64,000 bases of DNA. Source: Microvirga terrestris. GTDB taxonomy: Bacteria > Pseudomonadota > Alphaproteobacteria > Rhizobiales > Beijerinckiaceae. The notes under the pieces are model-generated. The model was not told the DNA's origin. It worked only from the letters and a program-made list of their open reading frames with translations, and ran no database searches. Made by a program: the position numbers and the translations under genes. The DNA lies in NCBI RefSeq assembly GCF_015694425.1, contig NZ_JADQDN010000007.1, positions 1 to 64,000 of the forward strand, in the 5' to 3' direction. Shown here one piece after another: positions 1-8,883 of the stretch; position 1 is the first letter of the stretch; each line of letters opens with the position of its first letter.

Positions 1-232
1 CCACATGCTCGAGCACCGTCGTCATCACGGCCTCGCGCTCCTCGTCGCGCAGCAGGAACTGCTCGGAGAAATTCGCCAGGATGCAGAGGCCGTCGGAGCC
101 TGCGTCGATCATGAAATCGATAGCGCGCTTTTGACCTTCGAGATCGAGGCGGCCGCTATCATCGAAGATGGTGGGCGCTACCGGAAAAACACCACGATAG
201 GGGCGGGTGGAACTGCTGCCGGCTGCGGGCAT
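1..232 (-). CDS. DapA-family aldolase/dehydratase, partial (probable 2-keto-3-deoxy-L-arabonate dehydratase)
   Basis: The first 77 residues are present; the 3' part lies beyond the left edge. The N-terminus contains RGVFPVAPTIFDDSGRLDL and ends in a segment with ILANFSEQF, the start of a class I DapA-type (beta/alpha)8 barrel; the Schiff-base lysine would lie outside the window. Start chosen at the ATG preceded by AAGGAAGAG; an in-frame ATG five codons upstream lacks a good ribosome site. It follows a sugar-acid dehydratase by 32 bp, so the two are probably co-transcribed. In the non-phosphorylative L-arabinose route such a pair makes 2-keto-3-deoxy-arabonate and then alpha-ketoglutarate semialdehyde. 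Family is seen; the exact substrate is inference. Confidence 0.75.
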   Translation of the reverse strand, partial: MPAAGSSSTRPYRGVFPVAPTIFDDSGRLDLEGQKRAIDFMIDAGSDGLCILANFSEQFLLRDEEREAVMTTVLEHV

Positions 233-264
233 GGTCTCTTCCTTCATGATGGCTGTATCGTCTT

Positions 265-1998
265 CTAGTGGTTGTCGCGCGGAACAGGCGAGCCGGTGCG
301 GCCCACCAGGAAGTCCAAGTCAACGCCTTTGTCGGCTTGCAGGACATGGTCGACATAGAGCTTGGCCCAGCCGCGCGTCGCGTGCGGCTCTGGTGGAACC
401 CAGGTAGCCTGCCTACGCTCCATCTCCTGCGCTTCCACGTGAAGATGCAAGCTGCGGGCCTGCACATCAAGGGTGATCAGGTCTCCATTCTGCACCAGGG
501 CCAGGGGCCCGCCGGCGGCTGCTTCCGGCGCCACGTGCAGAACCACGGTTCCGTAGGCGGTGCCGGACATGCGCGCATCCGAGATGCGGATCATGTCGCG
601 GACACCCTTCTTGAGCAGCTTCTGCGGCAGGGGCATGTTGCCGACCTCCGCCATGCCCGGATACCCCTTGGGACCGCAATTCTTGAGCACCATGATGCAG
701 GTTTCGTCGATGTCGAGATCCTCGTCGTCGATGCGGTGGTGCAGATCCTCGATCGTTTCGAACACCACCGCTCGGCCCGTATGCTGCATCAGTTCAGGCG
801 AAGCGGCGGACGGCTTGATGACGGCGCCGTTCGGCGCCAGATTGCCTTTGAGGATGGCAATGCCGGCTTCCGGCTTGAACGGCTCCTCGAAGGAGGTGAT
901 CACCTCCCGGTTCCAGCACGGTGCATCCTTGACGTTGTCCCAGATCGTCTTGCCGTTGGTGGTCAGCGCATCCTTGTGCAGCAGGCCGCGCTCACCTAGC
1001 GTGCGCAGAACCACCGGCAGGCCGCCGGCATAGTAGAAATCCTCCATCAGGAAACGGCCGGAGGGCATGAGATCGACGAGGCAGTGGATGTCGCGCCCGA
1101 GCCGGTCGAAATCGTCCAGCGTGAGGTCGATGCCGACACGGCCGGCGATGGCCAGTAGATGCACCACCGCGTTGGTCGAGCCGCCAATGGCCGCCAGCGT
1201 GCGGATGGCGTTCTCGAAAGCCTCGCGGGTCATGATCTTCGACAGAATGAGATCCTCATGCACCATCTCTACGATGCGGCGGCCTGCCATGCGGGCGAGC
1301 TGATTGCGACGGGCATCGCTTGCCGGGATGGCGGCATTCTCGGGTAGGCCGACGCCGAGCGCTTCGACCATGGATGCCATGGTCGAGCCGGTGCCCATGG
1401 TCATGCAGTGGCCGGCCGAGCGGTTCATGCCGCTCTCCGCCTCATGGAACTCCTCCAGCGTGACCTCGCCGGCGCGCAGCTGCTCGCTCATGGAGATGAT
1501 GTTGGTGCCGGACCCGATATACTTGCCGCGATACACGCCGCGCAGTTGCGGCCCGCCCGAGACGCCGATGGTGGGTAGGTCCGCAGAGGCTGCCCCCATG
1601 AGCAGGGCGGGGGTGGTCTTGTCGCAGCCCATGAGGAGGACGACGCCATCGAGAGGATGGGCACGAATCGCCTCTTCTACGTCCATGGCGGCAAGATTGC
1701 GGAACAGCATGGCGGTCGGGCGCATGGTCACCTCGCCCAGCGAGGAGACAGGGAACTCGAGCGGGAAGCCGCCGGCATCCAGCACACCGTACTTCACATG
1801 CTCGGCGATGGTGCGGAAATGGGCGTTGCAGGGGGTGAGTTCGGACCAAGTGTTGCAGATTCCGATAACGGGGCGTCCGTCGAATTGGTCCTGGGGGAAG
1901 CCGCTGTTCTTGAGGAAGGAGCGATAATAGAACCCCATCTTGTCCTGGCGGCCAAACCAAGCCTGGCTGCGGAGAGGGCGCTTCTTGTCTTCGCTCAT
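265..1998 (-). CDS. IlvD/Edd-family sugar-acid dehydratase (probable L-arabonate dehydratase)
   Basis: 577 residues, usual length for the family. It should dehydrate an aldonate to a 2-keto-3-deoxy acid using an Fe-S cluster and Mg2+. Visible family marks are GICNTWSELTPCN near residue 48, LLMGCDKTTPA near 120 (cluster cysteine) and HCMTMGTGSTM near 195 (cluster cysteine). The opening RSQAWFGRQDKMGFYYRSF and the DQFDGRPVIG stretch resemble the pentonate dehydratases rather than IlvD of valine synthesis. It heads a leftward operon with a DapA-family gene and is divergent from a sugar ABC transporter. D-xylonate or D-galactonate are possible alternative substrates. Confidence 0.82.
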   Translation of the reverse strand: MSEDKKRPLRSQAWFGRQDKMGFYYRSFLKNSGFPQDQFDGRPVIGICNTWSELTPCNAHFRTIAEHVKYGVLDAGGFPLEFPVSSLGEVTMRPTAMLFRNLAAMDVEEAIRAHPLDGVVLLMGCDKTTPALLMGAASADLPTIGVSGGPQLRGVYRGKYIGSGTNIISMSEQLRAGEVTLEEFHEAESGMNRSAGHCMTMGTGSTMASMVEALGVGLPENAAIPASDARRNQLARMAGRRIVEMVHEDLILSKIMTREAFENAIRTLAAIGGSTNAVVHLLAIAGRVGIDLTLDDFDRLGRDIHCLVDLMPSGRFLMEDFYYAGGLPVVLRTLGERGLLHKDALTTNGKTIWDNVKDAPCWNREVITSFEEPFKPEAGIAILKGNLAPNGAVIKPSAASPELMQHTGRAVVFETIEDLHHRIDDEDLDIDETCIMVLKNCGPKGYPGMAEVGNMPLPQKLLKKGVRDMIRISDARMSGTAYGTVVLHVAPEAAAGGPLALVQNGDLITLDVQARSLHLHVEAQEMERRQATWVPPEPHATRGWAKLYVDHVLQADKGVDLDFLVGRTGSPVPRDNH

Positions 1999-2059
1999 CG
2001 TGCTCGCCTTTGATCCACTATCGCGCCATCCGAATGAGGCTATGACCCCACGACTTTGG

Positions 2060-2100
2060 TTGAATAGGCGCTCCCTTTAATTCATATAATACTACTAATA
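2060..2100 (+). promoter_or_regulatory. Candidate promoter and operator of the ytfQ operon
   Basis: TTGAAT and TATAAT are spaced by 19 bp (2060-2065 and 2085-2090) and lie 68 bp before the ytfQ start. TATAATACTACT at 2085-2096 matches 11 of 12 bases of the reverse complement of a stretch in front of chvE (7508-7519), so this may be an operator for the GntR-type regulator encoded between the two importers. The two motifs are seen; their function is inferred. Confidence 0.4.
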
Positions 2101-2157
2101 GGCAGCTGTTAAGGCTGCTAAAGTCGAAGAGCAACGACAAATTGAGGGAGAGAACGC

Positions 2158-3120
2158 ATGAAGGCCCGTCATCTTTTGACGACAATCGGCATGGCTGCAC
2201 TGATGCTGTCCTCAGGCGCCGCCTACGCCCAATCCAAAATGACCATCGGCTTCTCACAGGTCGGATCGGAATCCGGCTGGCGCGCTGCCGAGACCAAGGT
2301 CTCGAAGATCGAGGCTGACAAGCGCGGCGTCGATCTGAAGATCTCCGATGCGCAGCAGAAGCAGGAGAACCAGATTCGCGCCGTGCGCTCCTTCATCGCG
2401 CAGGGCGTCGACGGAATCTTCATCGCGCCGGTCGTGTCGACCGGCTGGGATGCCGTTCTCAAAGAGGCCAAGGATGCCAAGATCCCTGTGGTGCTGCTCG
2501 ACCGCTCCATCGAGACGAAGGACGATTCGCTTTATCTTACGGCCGTGACCTCCGATACGGTCTATGAAGGCAAGGTTGCGGGCGAGTGGCTGGCCAAGGA
2601 GACCGGCGGCAAGTGCAATGTGGTGGAACTGCAGGGCACGGTCGGCTCGAGCCCGGCGATCAACCGCAAGAAGGGGTTCGATCAGGTCGTGGCCGCCAAT
2701 CCCGGCATGAAGATCGTCCGCACCCAGTCCGGCGACTTCACCCGCACCAAGGGCAAGGAAGTCATGGAGAGCTTCATCAAGGCCGAAGGCGGCGGCAAGA
2801 ACATCTGCGCCGTCTATGCGCATAACGATGATATGGCGATCGGCGCCATTCAGGCCATCAAGGAAGCGGGATTGAAGCCCGGCAAGGACATCAAGATCGT
2901 GTCCATCGATGCCGTTCCGGACATCTTCAAGGCTATGGCCGACGGTGAGGCCAATGTGACCGTCGAGCTGACCCCGAACATGGCGGGCCCGGCCCTCGAC
3001 GCCTTGGTGGCGTTCAAGAAAGACGGCAAGCAGCCGCCGAAGTGGATTCAGACGGAGTCCAAGGTCTATACGCCGGAGACGGCGAAGGCCGAGTACGACA
3101 AGCGCAAAGATCTCTACTAA
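2158..3120 (+). CDS. ytfQ: Periplasmic sugar-binding protein, YtfQ type
   Basis: 320 residues with a Sec signal peptide (about 1-24, ending GAAYAQ). The mature part is very close, as recalled, to E. coli YtfQ, the galactofuranose receptor: KMTIGFSQVGSESGWRAAE, DAQQKQENQIRAVRSF, IFIAPVV, VVELQGTVGSSPAI, SGDFTRTKGKEVMESFIKA, VYAHNDDMAIGAIQAIKEAG and VELTPNMAGPA. It delivers sugar to the YtfR-YtfT-YjfF importer encoded just downstream. AGGGAGAGA precedes the ATG. A perfect hairpin separates it from ytfR, a common way to keep receptor mRNA more abundant than transporter mRNA. The ligand may be galactofuranose or an arabinose; the adjacent dehydratase gene favours a pentose or galactose. Confidence 0.92.
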   Translation: MKARHLLTTIGMAALMLSSGAAYAQSKMTIGFSQVGSESGWRAAETKVSKIEADKRGVDLKISDAQQKQENQIRAVRSFIAQGVDGIFIAPVVSTGWDAVLKEAKDAKIPVVLLDRSIETKDDSLYLTAVTSDTVYEGKVAGEWLAKETGGKCNVVELQGTVGSSPAINRKKGFDQVVAANPGMKIVRTQSGDFTRTKGKEVMESFIKAEGGGKNICAVYAHNDDMAIGAIQAIKEAGLKPGKDIKIVSIDAVPDIFKAMADGEANVTVELTPNMAGPALDALVAFKKDGKQPPKWIQTESKVYTPETAKAEYDKRKDLY

Positions 3121-3134
3121 GATCATAAGGCATA

Positions 3135-3167
3135 AATGGCAGCAGGCAGGTTCTGCCTGCTGCCATT
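3135..3167 (+). terminator. Perfect 15-bp hairpin between ytfQ and ytfR
   Basis: AATGGCAGCAGGCAG, a 3-base loop, and its exact complement follow the ytfQ stop codon by 14 bases. There is no U-run directly after the stem, so it more likely stabilises the 3' end of the receptor message or attenuates read-through than ends transcription fully. A smaller CCGCC/GGCGG stem followed by TTTT lies at about 3173-3193. Confidence 0.7.
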
Positions 3168-3215
3168 CGGACCCGCCAAGTTTCGGCGGTTTTGCGCGTG
3201 GCAGGCGAGGGCGTG

Positions 3216-4727
3216 ATGCAGCCGGTGACAGAACAGCCTCAACTCCTAGAGATCCGAGGTCTCACGAAGGGCTTTCCAGGGGTACAGGCCCTCGATCACG
3301 TAGATTTCACCCTCCATGCCGGAGAGATCCACGGCCTGCTCGGCGAGAACGGCGCCGGCAAGTCGACCTTGATCAAGGTCTTGACGGGCGTGTTGCGGCG
3401 CGATGCCGGCATCATACGCCTTGAAGGGCAGGAGGTCACGGCTCGGGACACCGCTGATGCGCTCTCCTTGGGAATCGGAACCGTCTATCAGGAGGTCAAC
3501 CTCCTGCCGAATCTCTCCGTGGCGGAGAACCTCTTCATCGGTCGCCAGCCGCATCGCTTCGGTCTCGTGCGCACCCGCGAGATGCGCCGCCGCGCCTCCG
3601 AGTTGCTCGCGGGCTACGGCCTCGATATCGACGTCGCCAATCCGCTGAGCAGTTACTCCGTGGCCATTCAGCAGATCATTGCGATTGCCCGCGCGGTCGA
3701 CCTCTCGGCCAAGGTGCTGATCCTGGACGAGCCGACGGCAAGCCTTGACGCCCAAGAGGTCGAGACGCTCTTCGGAATCCTGAGGCGTCTGAAGAGCCGT
3801 GGCATCGGCATCGTGTTCGTCACGCATTTCCTCGATCAGGTCTACGCCGTCTGCGACCGCATCACCGTGCTGCGCAACGGGCGCCTTGTGGGCTCCCGCC
3901 CCATAGCCGAGTTGCCGCGGATCGAACTCGTGTCCATGATGCTGGGGCGTGAGCTCGCCGCAGAGGCTCTCCATCGCAACCAGCGCCCTGCCGTGACGGG
4001 AGAGCCGCTCGTCGCCTTCAGGAATTACGGCAAGAGCCGCCTGCTAGAGCCGTTCGATCTGGCTTTGCGCCCTGGTGAGGTCGTGGGGCTCGCCGGTCTC
4101 CTTGGATCCGGGCGGACTGAGACCGCCAAGCTGGTCTTCGGCATCGAACGGGCGGACAGCGGACAGGCCTTCGTCGACGGTAGACCTGTCCGCCTCGCGA
4201 CCCCGCGCGATGCTGCACGTTTGCGCTTCGGCTTCACTCCTGAGGATCGCAAGACGGAAGGTATCGTTGCAGAGCTGTCCGTCCGCGAGAACATCATTCT
4301 GGCCCTGCAGGCGCAGCGTGGCTGGCTCCACAAGATCCCGACAACCAAGCAGGATGAAATCGCAAGCCGTTTCATCAAGCTTCTCGACATCCGCACGCCA
4401 GATGCGGAAAAGCCGATCGGTCTTCTATCCGGCGGCAACCAGCAGAAGGCGCTGCTGGCGCGCTGGCTTGCCACCGAGCCGCGCTTCCTCATTCTCGACG
4501 AGCCGACGCGAGGCATCGATGTGGGCGCCCATGCCGAGATCATCCGTCTGATCGAGCGGCTGTGCGAGGATGGGCTTGCGCTCCTTGTGATCTCCTCCGA
4601 ACTCGAAGAAATCGCATCCTATAGCGACCGGGTCGTTGTACTGCGGGATCGCAGGCATGTGCGCGAGCTTTCCGGAGACGAAGTGAGTGCCGATACCATC
4701 ATGACAACCATTGCGAGCCATTCATGA
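3216..4727 (+). CDS. ytfR: Sugar ABC transporter ATPase, tandem domains, YtfR type
   Basis: 503 residues with two ABC domains. The first has Walker [10 protein letters not shown] and Walker [10 protein letters not shown] but a weak signature (SSYSVAIQQ). The second has a degenerate Walker A (GLLGSGRTE), a full signature LSGGNQQK and Walker [12 protein letters not shown], which is the usual asymmetry in CUT2 (RbsA/MglA) ATPases. Start set at the ATG preceded by GCGAGGGCG; in-frame TTG/GTG codons upstream are less likely. Its 3' end overlaps ytfT by 4 bp. It powers sugar import through YtfT and YjfF. Confidence 0.92.
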   Translation: MQPVTEQPQLLEIRGLTKGFPGVQALDHVDFTLHAGEIHGLLGENGAGKSTLIKVLTGVLRRDAGIIRLEGQEVTARDTADALSLGIGTVYQEVNLLPNLSVAENLFIGRQPHRFGLVRTREMRRRASELLAGYGLDIDVANPLSSYSVAIQQIIAIARAVDLSAKVLILDEPTASLDAQEVETLFGILRRLKSRGIGIVFVTHFLDQVYAVCDRITVLRNGRLVGSRPIAELPRIELVSMMLGRELAAEALHRNQRPAVTGEPLVAFRNYGKSRLLEPFDLALRPGEVVGLAGLLGSGRTETAKLVFGIERADSGQAFVDGRPVRLATPRDAARLRFGFTPEDRKTEGIVAELSVRENIILALQAQRGWLHKIPTTKQDEIASRFIKLLDIRTPDAEKPIGLLSGGNQQKALLARWLATEPRFLILDEPTRGIDVGAHAEIIRLIERLCEDGLALLVISSELEEIASYSDRVVVLRDRRHVRELSGDEVSADTIMTTIASHS

Positions 4728-5728
4728 GCGGCATGATTCAGGCCATTGCTCCACGTAGCTTACCTAAGGGGCTGCCTCAGGTTGCGGCGCTCCTGATCGT
4801 CCTGATCGTCAACTGGCTCGTCTTCCGCGACTTCTTCGCCCTGCGCCTGCAGGACGGGCGCCTGTTCGGCAGCCTCATCGACGTGCTGAACAGGGGAGCA
4901 CCTGTCGCGATTCTCGCCTTAGGGATGACGCTCGTCATCGCCACTCGAGGCATCGATCTTTCCGTCGGCGCCGTCATGGCGATTGCCGGCGCGGTGGCTG
5001 CAACCTTAACAGCGCAGGGTTACCCGCTTCCTGCCGCACTTTTAGCGGCGGCCGGTGTCGGGCTCCTTTGCGGTCTATGGAACGGCATTCTCGTCGCTGT
5101 CCTTGAGATCCAGCCCTTCGTGGCGACTCTGATCCTGATGGTGGCTGGACGCGGCTTTGCGCAACTCGTCACGGAGGGGCAGATCATCACCTTCGTGAGC
5201 GAAGGCTTCGCCTTGATCGGCGGCGGGTCGTTCCTGATGCTGCCGATGCCGGTGGTCATCGCCCTCGTGATGCTCCTCATCACTCATCTCGTGGTCCGTT
5301 ACACGGCGCTCGGGCTCTTCATCGAAGCCATCGGGGCTAACATCCGCTCCAGCGCTTATGCGGGGATCGGCACCAAGGCCGTCACCATTGCGGTCTACAT
5401 GTGGTGCAGCCTCTGTGCGGCCATTGCCGGCCTGATCGTCACCGCCGATATTCGCGGGGCTGATGCCAACAACGCAGGCTTGTGGCTCGAACTCGATGCC
5501 ATTCTCGCCGTGGTGATCGGCGGCACGTCCCTGTTCGGCGGACGCTTCAGCCTTGGCCTCTCGGTGGTCGGGGCCCTCATCATCCAGGCCATGAACACCG
5601 GCATTCTGCTGAGCGGCTACCCGCCGGAATACAACCTCATCGTGAAGGCGATCGTCGTGCTTGCCGTGCTCCTGGCCCAGTCTCCCGTCCTGTCCGCTGT
5701 TCGCGCCATCTGGAGGGGCAAGGCATGA
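4724..5728 (+). CDS. ytfT: Sugar ABC transporter permease, YtfT type
   Basis: 334 residues, all hydrophobic segments, BPD_transp_2 (RbsC/YtfT) family. ATRGIDLSVGAVMAIAGA near residue 68 and LWLELDAILAVVIGGTSLFGG near 245 are typical of CUT2 permeases. It overlaps ytfR and yjfF by ATGA at both ends, so all three are translationally coupled. It pairs with YjfF as the second half of the membrane channel. Confidence 0.92.
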   Translation: MSGMIQAIAPRSLPKGLPQVAALLIVLIVNWLVFRDFFALRLQDGRLFGSLIDVLNRGAPVAILALGMTLVIATRGIDLSVGAVMAIAGAVAATLTAQGYPLPAALLAAAGVGLLCGLWNGILVAVLEIQPFVATLILMVAGRGFAQLVTEGQIITFVSEGFALIGGGSFLMLPMPVVIALVMLLITHLVVRYTALGLFIEAIGANIRSSAYAGIGTKAVTIAVYMWCSLCAAIAGLIVTADIRGADANNAGLWLELDAILAVVIGGTSLFGGRFSLGLSVVGALIIQAMNTGILLSGYPPEYNLIVKAIVVLAVLLAQSPVLSAVRAIWRGKA

Positions 5729-6690
5729 TCCGGCGGCACCTTCCGGTTCTCATCACGCTGGCCGTCTTCATCGTCGGCTATCTGATCTGCCTCGCTCAGT
5801 TTCCCAACTTCGCCTCGACGCGCGTGATCGGCAATCTTCTCACCGACAATGCCTTTCTTGGCATCGTAGCGGTTGGCATGACCTTCGTGATCCTCTCCGG
5901 TGGCATCGATCTCTCGGTCGGCTCGGTGATCGCCTTCACAGGTGTGTTCCTGGCAGTCGCGATCGAGCGATACAACCTCAACCCATACTTGGCTTTCATT
6001 CTCATTCTCGGCTTGGCTGCGCTGTTCGGAGCCGGCATGGGCTTCCTGATCCACGCCTTTCAGATCCCGGCCTTCATCGTCACCCTCGCGGGCATGTTCC
6101 TGGCGCGGGGGCTCTGCTTCGTGCTCACCACGGACTCGATCCCGATCAACGCACCGGCCTATGGCCAGATCACTGACATTGCTTTCGCCCTGCCGGGCGG
6201 GGGTCGACTGACCATCATCGCCATCGTCATGCTGGTGACCTTCGCGGCCGGCGTTGTCCTGGCTCATTTTACACGGTTCGGTGCCAATGTTTATGCGCTG
6301 GGCGGTAACCGGACGTCCGCTGAACTGATGGGCATTCCTGTAGGTAAGACGACGGTTCGGATCTACATGCTGTCGAGCCTCCTTGCCGCCTTGGCGGGAA
6401 TTGTCTTTTCCTTCTACACCTCCGCAGGCTATTCGCTGGCTGCTACCGGGGTTGAGCTCGACACCATCGCGGCCGTGGTCATCGGCGGCACGCTGCTGAC
6501 GGGCGGCTATGGAACGATCATCGGCACCCTTGTCGGCGTTCTGATCCAAGGGTTGATTCAGACCTACATTACCTTCGAAGGAACCTTGAGTTCCTGGTGG
6601 ACGAAAATTGCCATTGGTGCTCTGCTGTTTGCATTCATCGTCTTGCAGCGGGGATTGTCGGCGGCATCTGTTCGATCCCGGTCCAACTGA
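5725..6690 (+). CDS. yjfF: Sugar ABC transporter permease, YjfF type
   Basis: 321 residues from the ATG that overlaps the ytfT stop; a longer open frame extends upstream through ytfT but is not used. Multi-spanning, with LSGGIDLSVGSVIAFTGV near residue 57, GGNRTSAELMGIPV near 193 and GVELDTIAAVVIGGTLLTGG near 240, the CUT2 permease marks. It is the second permease of the importer and the last gene of the transporter set before the GntR regulator 12 bp downstream. Confidence 0.92.
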   Translation: MIRRHLPVLITLAVFIVGYLICLAQFPNFASTRVIGNLLTDNAFLGIVAVGMTFVILSGGIDLSVGSVIAFTGVFLAVAIERYNLNPYLAFILILGLAALFGAGMGFLIHAFQIPAFIVTLAGMFLARGLCFVLTTDSIPINAPAYGQITDIAFALPGGGRLTIIAIVMLVTFAAGVVLAHFTRFGANVYALGGNRTSAELMGIPVGKTTVRIYMLSSLLAALAGIVFSFYTSAGYSLAATGVELDTIAAVVIGGTLLTGGYGTIIGTLVGVLIQGLIQTYITFEGTLSSWWTKIAIGALLFAFIVLQRGLSAASVRSRSN

Positions 6691-6702
6691 GAGAACAGGA
6701 TC

Positions 6703-7479
6703 ATGGTGTTGGTGAACGATTTCCGGAGGCCCTCAAGATCGCGATCGGCTCATGATCTCGTTGCCCATGGGATTGGTCAGAACATCATGCAGGGCCGCTT
6801 CCCTGTGGGCAGCATCCTGCCCGGCGACGGGGAGTTGATGGAGCTCTTCGGCGTTTCACGCACGGCCCTCCGGGAAGCCTTGAAGACGTTGGCCGCCAAG
6901 GGATTGATCGAGTCCAAGACGAAGGTCGGCACCAAGGTTCTGGATCGAAACAACTGGAACATGTTCGACGCAGACATCCTCGAATGGCATCTCGAGATGG
7001 GCGTCGACGCCCGCTTTCTGGGATGGCTGTTCGAGATCCGGCAGATGCTTGAGCCGCTCGCTTGCGCGACGGCAGCTTTACGTCGGACGCCGGAACAGCT
7101 CAGGGCCATGCACAAGGCGCTTCAGGGCATGTATGGATGCGAGAGCAACCGGCAGGGATTCACGAAAGCCGATCTGGCCTTCCACCAGGCCATTCTGGAG
7201 GCTTCGGGCAATCCCTTTCTGCAATCGATTGGTTCCGTCATCGGAGCCGCGCTGGCGACATCCTTCACCATCAGCTCCCCGGTTTCCAGTGACGACCGTT
7301 TCAAAGAGGTGATGCGCCAGCACCAGGCCGTGTTCGACGCCATCGAGCAGCGCCGGCCATCCGCAGCAAGCGACGCGATGGCTGCGCTCATCCTGCAGGC
7401 GGCCGAGAGGGTTCAGATCAAGCATGCTGAGAGTTCACTGGCCAACATCCAGATTCATGCGTTCTCTGGGGCGGGTTGA
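6703..7479 (+). CDS. GntR family regulator, FadR subfamily (FCD domain)
   Basis: 258 residues. An N-terminal winged helix (about 15-85) carries VGSILPGDGELMELFGVSRTALREALKTLAAKGLIESKTKVGTKV; an all-helical FCD effector domain follows (about 100-245) with FHQAILEASGNPFL, whose histidines usually hold a metal and an acid ligand. It sits 12 bp after yjfF, between two sugar importers, so it probably represses one or both in response to a sugar acid. The related AT-rich motifs at 2085 and 7508 are candidate sites. Confidence 0.88.
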   Translation: MVLVNDFRRPSRSRSAHDLVAHGIGQNIMQGRFPVGSILPGDGELMELFGVSRTALREALKTLAAKGLIESKTKVGTKVLDRNNWNMFDADILEWHLEMGVDARFLGWLFEIRQMLEPLACATAALRRTPEQLRAMHKALQGMYGCESNRQGFTKADLAFHQAILEASGNPFLQSIGSVIGAALATSFTISSPVSSDDRFKEVMRQHQAVFDAIEQRRPSAASDAMAALILQAAERVQIKHAESSLANIQIHAFSGAG

Positions 7480-7496
7480 CTGACTCGGATGAATGC

Positions 7497-7526
7497 TTGC
7501 TGCCCTGAATAGTATTATAGTATGAT
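7497..7526 (+). promoter_or_regulatory. Candidate promoter and operator of the chvE operon
   Basis: TTGCTG and TATGAT are separated by 18 bp. Between and overlapping them lies ATAGTATTATAGTAT (7509-7523), an imperfect palindrome (12 of 15 positions) whose core AATAGTATTATA is the near reverse complement of the ytfQ promoter motif. Shared control by the adjacent GntR protein is inferred. The 200 bp on to chvE show nothing else. Confidence 0.4.
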
Positions 7527-7730
7527 TTATTGTCGACGTATCGAACTAACACTCCATCGGAAAAGAAGAGCAGGGCTGCTCCAGGAAAGCGGCCTGCCCT
7601 AATACAAGATCAGTCAGCTGCTTTCGGTCGAGGCTGAGGCGCCGAACTGACGGAAAGTTCTTGGGCAAGGGTGCCGATTTGCGCCAGGCGTGAGACAAAA
7701 GCCTGGGCATGAACAAGAGGGAGAACGACC

Positions 7731-8795
7731 TTGAAGACATTTACGACCACAATGGCTGCTGTGGCTCTCGGAGCCTTCGGCCTGTTTGGTGCCGCACAGG
7801 CGCAGGATAAGGGTACTGTCGGCGTCGCCATGCCGACAAAGTCGTCCGCACGTTGGATCGACGACGGCAACAATATGGTCAAGGTGCTGAAGGAGAAGGG
7901 CTACAACGTCGATCTGCAATACGCGGAAGACGATATCCCGAACCAGCTCTCCCAGATCGAGAACATGATCACCAAGGGTTCCAAGGTGCTCGTGATCGCG
8001 GCGATCGATGGAACGACCCTGTCCGACGCACTGCAGCAGGCGGCCGACAAGGGCATCAAGGTCATTGCCTATGATCGCCTGATCCGTAACTCCAAAAATG
8101 TCGACTATTACGCAACCTTCGACAACTTCCAGGTCGGCGTGCTCCAGGGCGGCTACATCGAGAAGGCCCTTGGGTTGAAGGAAGGCAAAGGCCCGTTCAA
8201 TATCGAGCTGTTCGGCGGCTCGCCGGACGACAACAACGCGTTCTTCTTCTACAACGGCGCCATGTCCGTTCTCGACCCATACATCAAAAGCGGCAAGTTG
8301 AAGGTTCAAAGCGGCCAGACCGGGATGGACAAGGTCTCGACCCTGCGTTGGGACGGCGCCGTTGCCCAAGCCCGTATGGATAATCTGCTCTCCGCCTACT
8401 ACACCGACAAGCGTGTCGATGCGGTTCTCTCACCCTATGATGGCTTGAGCATCGGCATCATCTCCTCGCTCAAGGGCGTGGGCTACGGCACGCCGAAACA
8501 GCCGATGCCGGTGATCACCGGTCAGGATGCCGAGGTGCCATCGATCAAGTCGATCCTTGCCAAGGAGCAGACTTCGACGGTGTTCAAGGACACCCGTGAA
8601 CTGGCCAAGGTCACGGTCAACATGGTCGATGCCGTGCTCTCCGGCAAGCAGCCGGAAGTCAATGACACCAAGACCTACGAGAACGGCGTCAAGACCGTGC
8701 CGGCCTACCTGCTGAAGCCGGTCAGCGTCGATGCGTCGAACTGGAAGGAAGTTCTGGTCGGCAGCGGCTACTACAAGGAAACCGAGTTCAAGTAA
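7731..8795 (+). CDS. chvE: Periplasmic multiple-sugar-binding protein ChvE
   Basis: 354 residues with a signal peptide (about 1-24, ending GAAQAQ). The mature protein, [23 protein letters not shown], then [42 protein letters not shown] and [16 protein letters not shown], is the ChvE/XylF-like type that binds glucose, galactose, arabinose and related aldoses. No ATG is in frame; translation should begin at TTG, 8 bases after AAGAGGGAGAA. It feeds GguA-GguB encoded next. In Agrobacterium ChvE also works with the VirA sensor; no vir gene is in this window. Confidence 0.92.
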   Translation: MKTFTTTMAAVALGAFGLFGAAQAQDKGTVGVAMPTKSSARWIDDGNNMVKVLKEKGYNVDLQYAEDDIPNQLSQIENMITKGSKVLVIAAIDGTTLSDALQQAADKGIKVIAYDRLIRNSKNVDYYATFDNFQVGVLQGGYIEKALGLKEGKGPFNIELFGGSPDDNNAFFFYNGAMSVLDPYIKSGKLKVQSGQTGMDKVSTLRWDGAVAQARMDNLLSAYYTDKRVDAVLSPYDGLSIGIISSLKGVGYGTPKQPMPVITGQDAEVPSIKSILAKEQTSTVFKDTRELAKVTVNMVDAVLSGKQPEVNDTKTYENGVKTVPAYLLKPVSVDASNWKEVLVGSGYYKETEFK

Positions 8796-8810
8796 TGGGC
8801 TCAATGCAAC

Positions 8811-8837
8811 AGGGCCCCGCGCATGCGCGGGGTCCTT
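8811..8837 (+). terminator. GC-rich hairpin between chvE and gguA
   Basis: CCCCGCGCATGCGCGGGG is an 18-bp perfect palindrome, extended by AGGG/TCCTT, 15 bases after the chvE stop. No U-run follows. Its position after the binding-protein gene mirrors the hairpin after ytfQ, suggesting message stabilisation or partial attenuation. Confidence 0.65.
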
Positions 8838-8883
8838 CCTCATTTGCAGGGCGCCTGCCACCTTTGTGGCTTGAGGACATACG

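Noticed and set aside
2254..3126. Long minus-strand open frame of 290 codons opposite ytfQ
   Set aside because: Mirror of the high-GC third-position pattern of ytfQ; sequence is low-complexity Arg/Asp/Gly and has no domain, while the plus strand matches YtfQ end to end.
5482..6690. A 402-residue version of YjfF with a long N-terminal extension
   Set aside because: The extra 81 residues are the out-of-frame translation of ytfT; the ATG overlapping the ytfT stop gives a normal-length permease.
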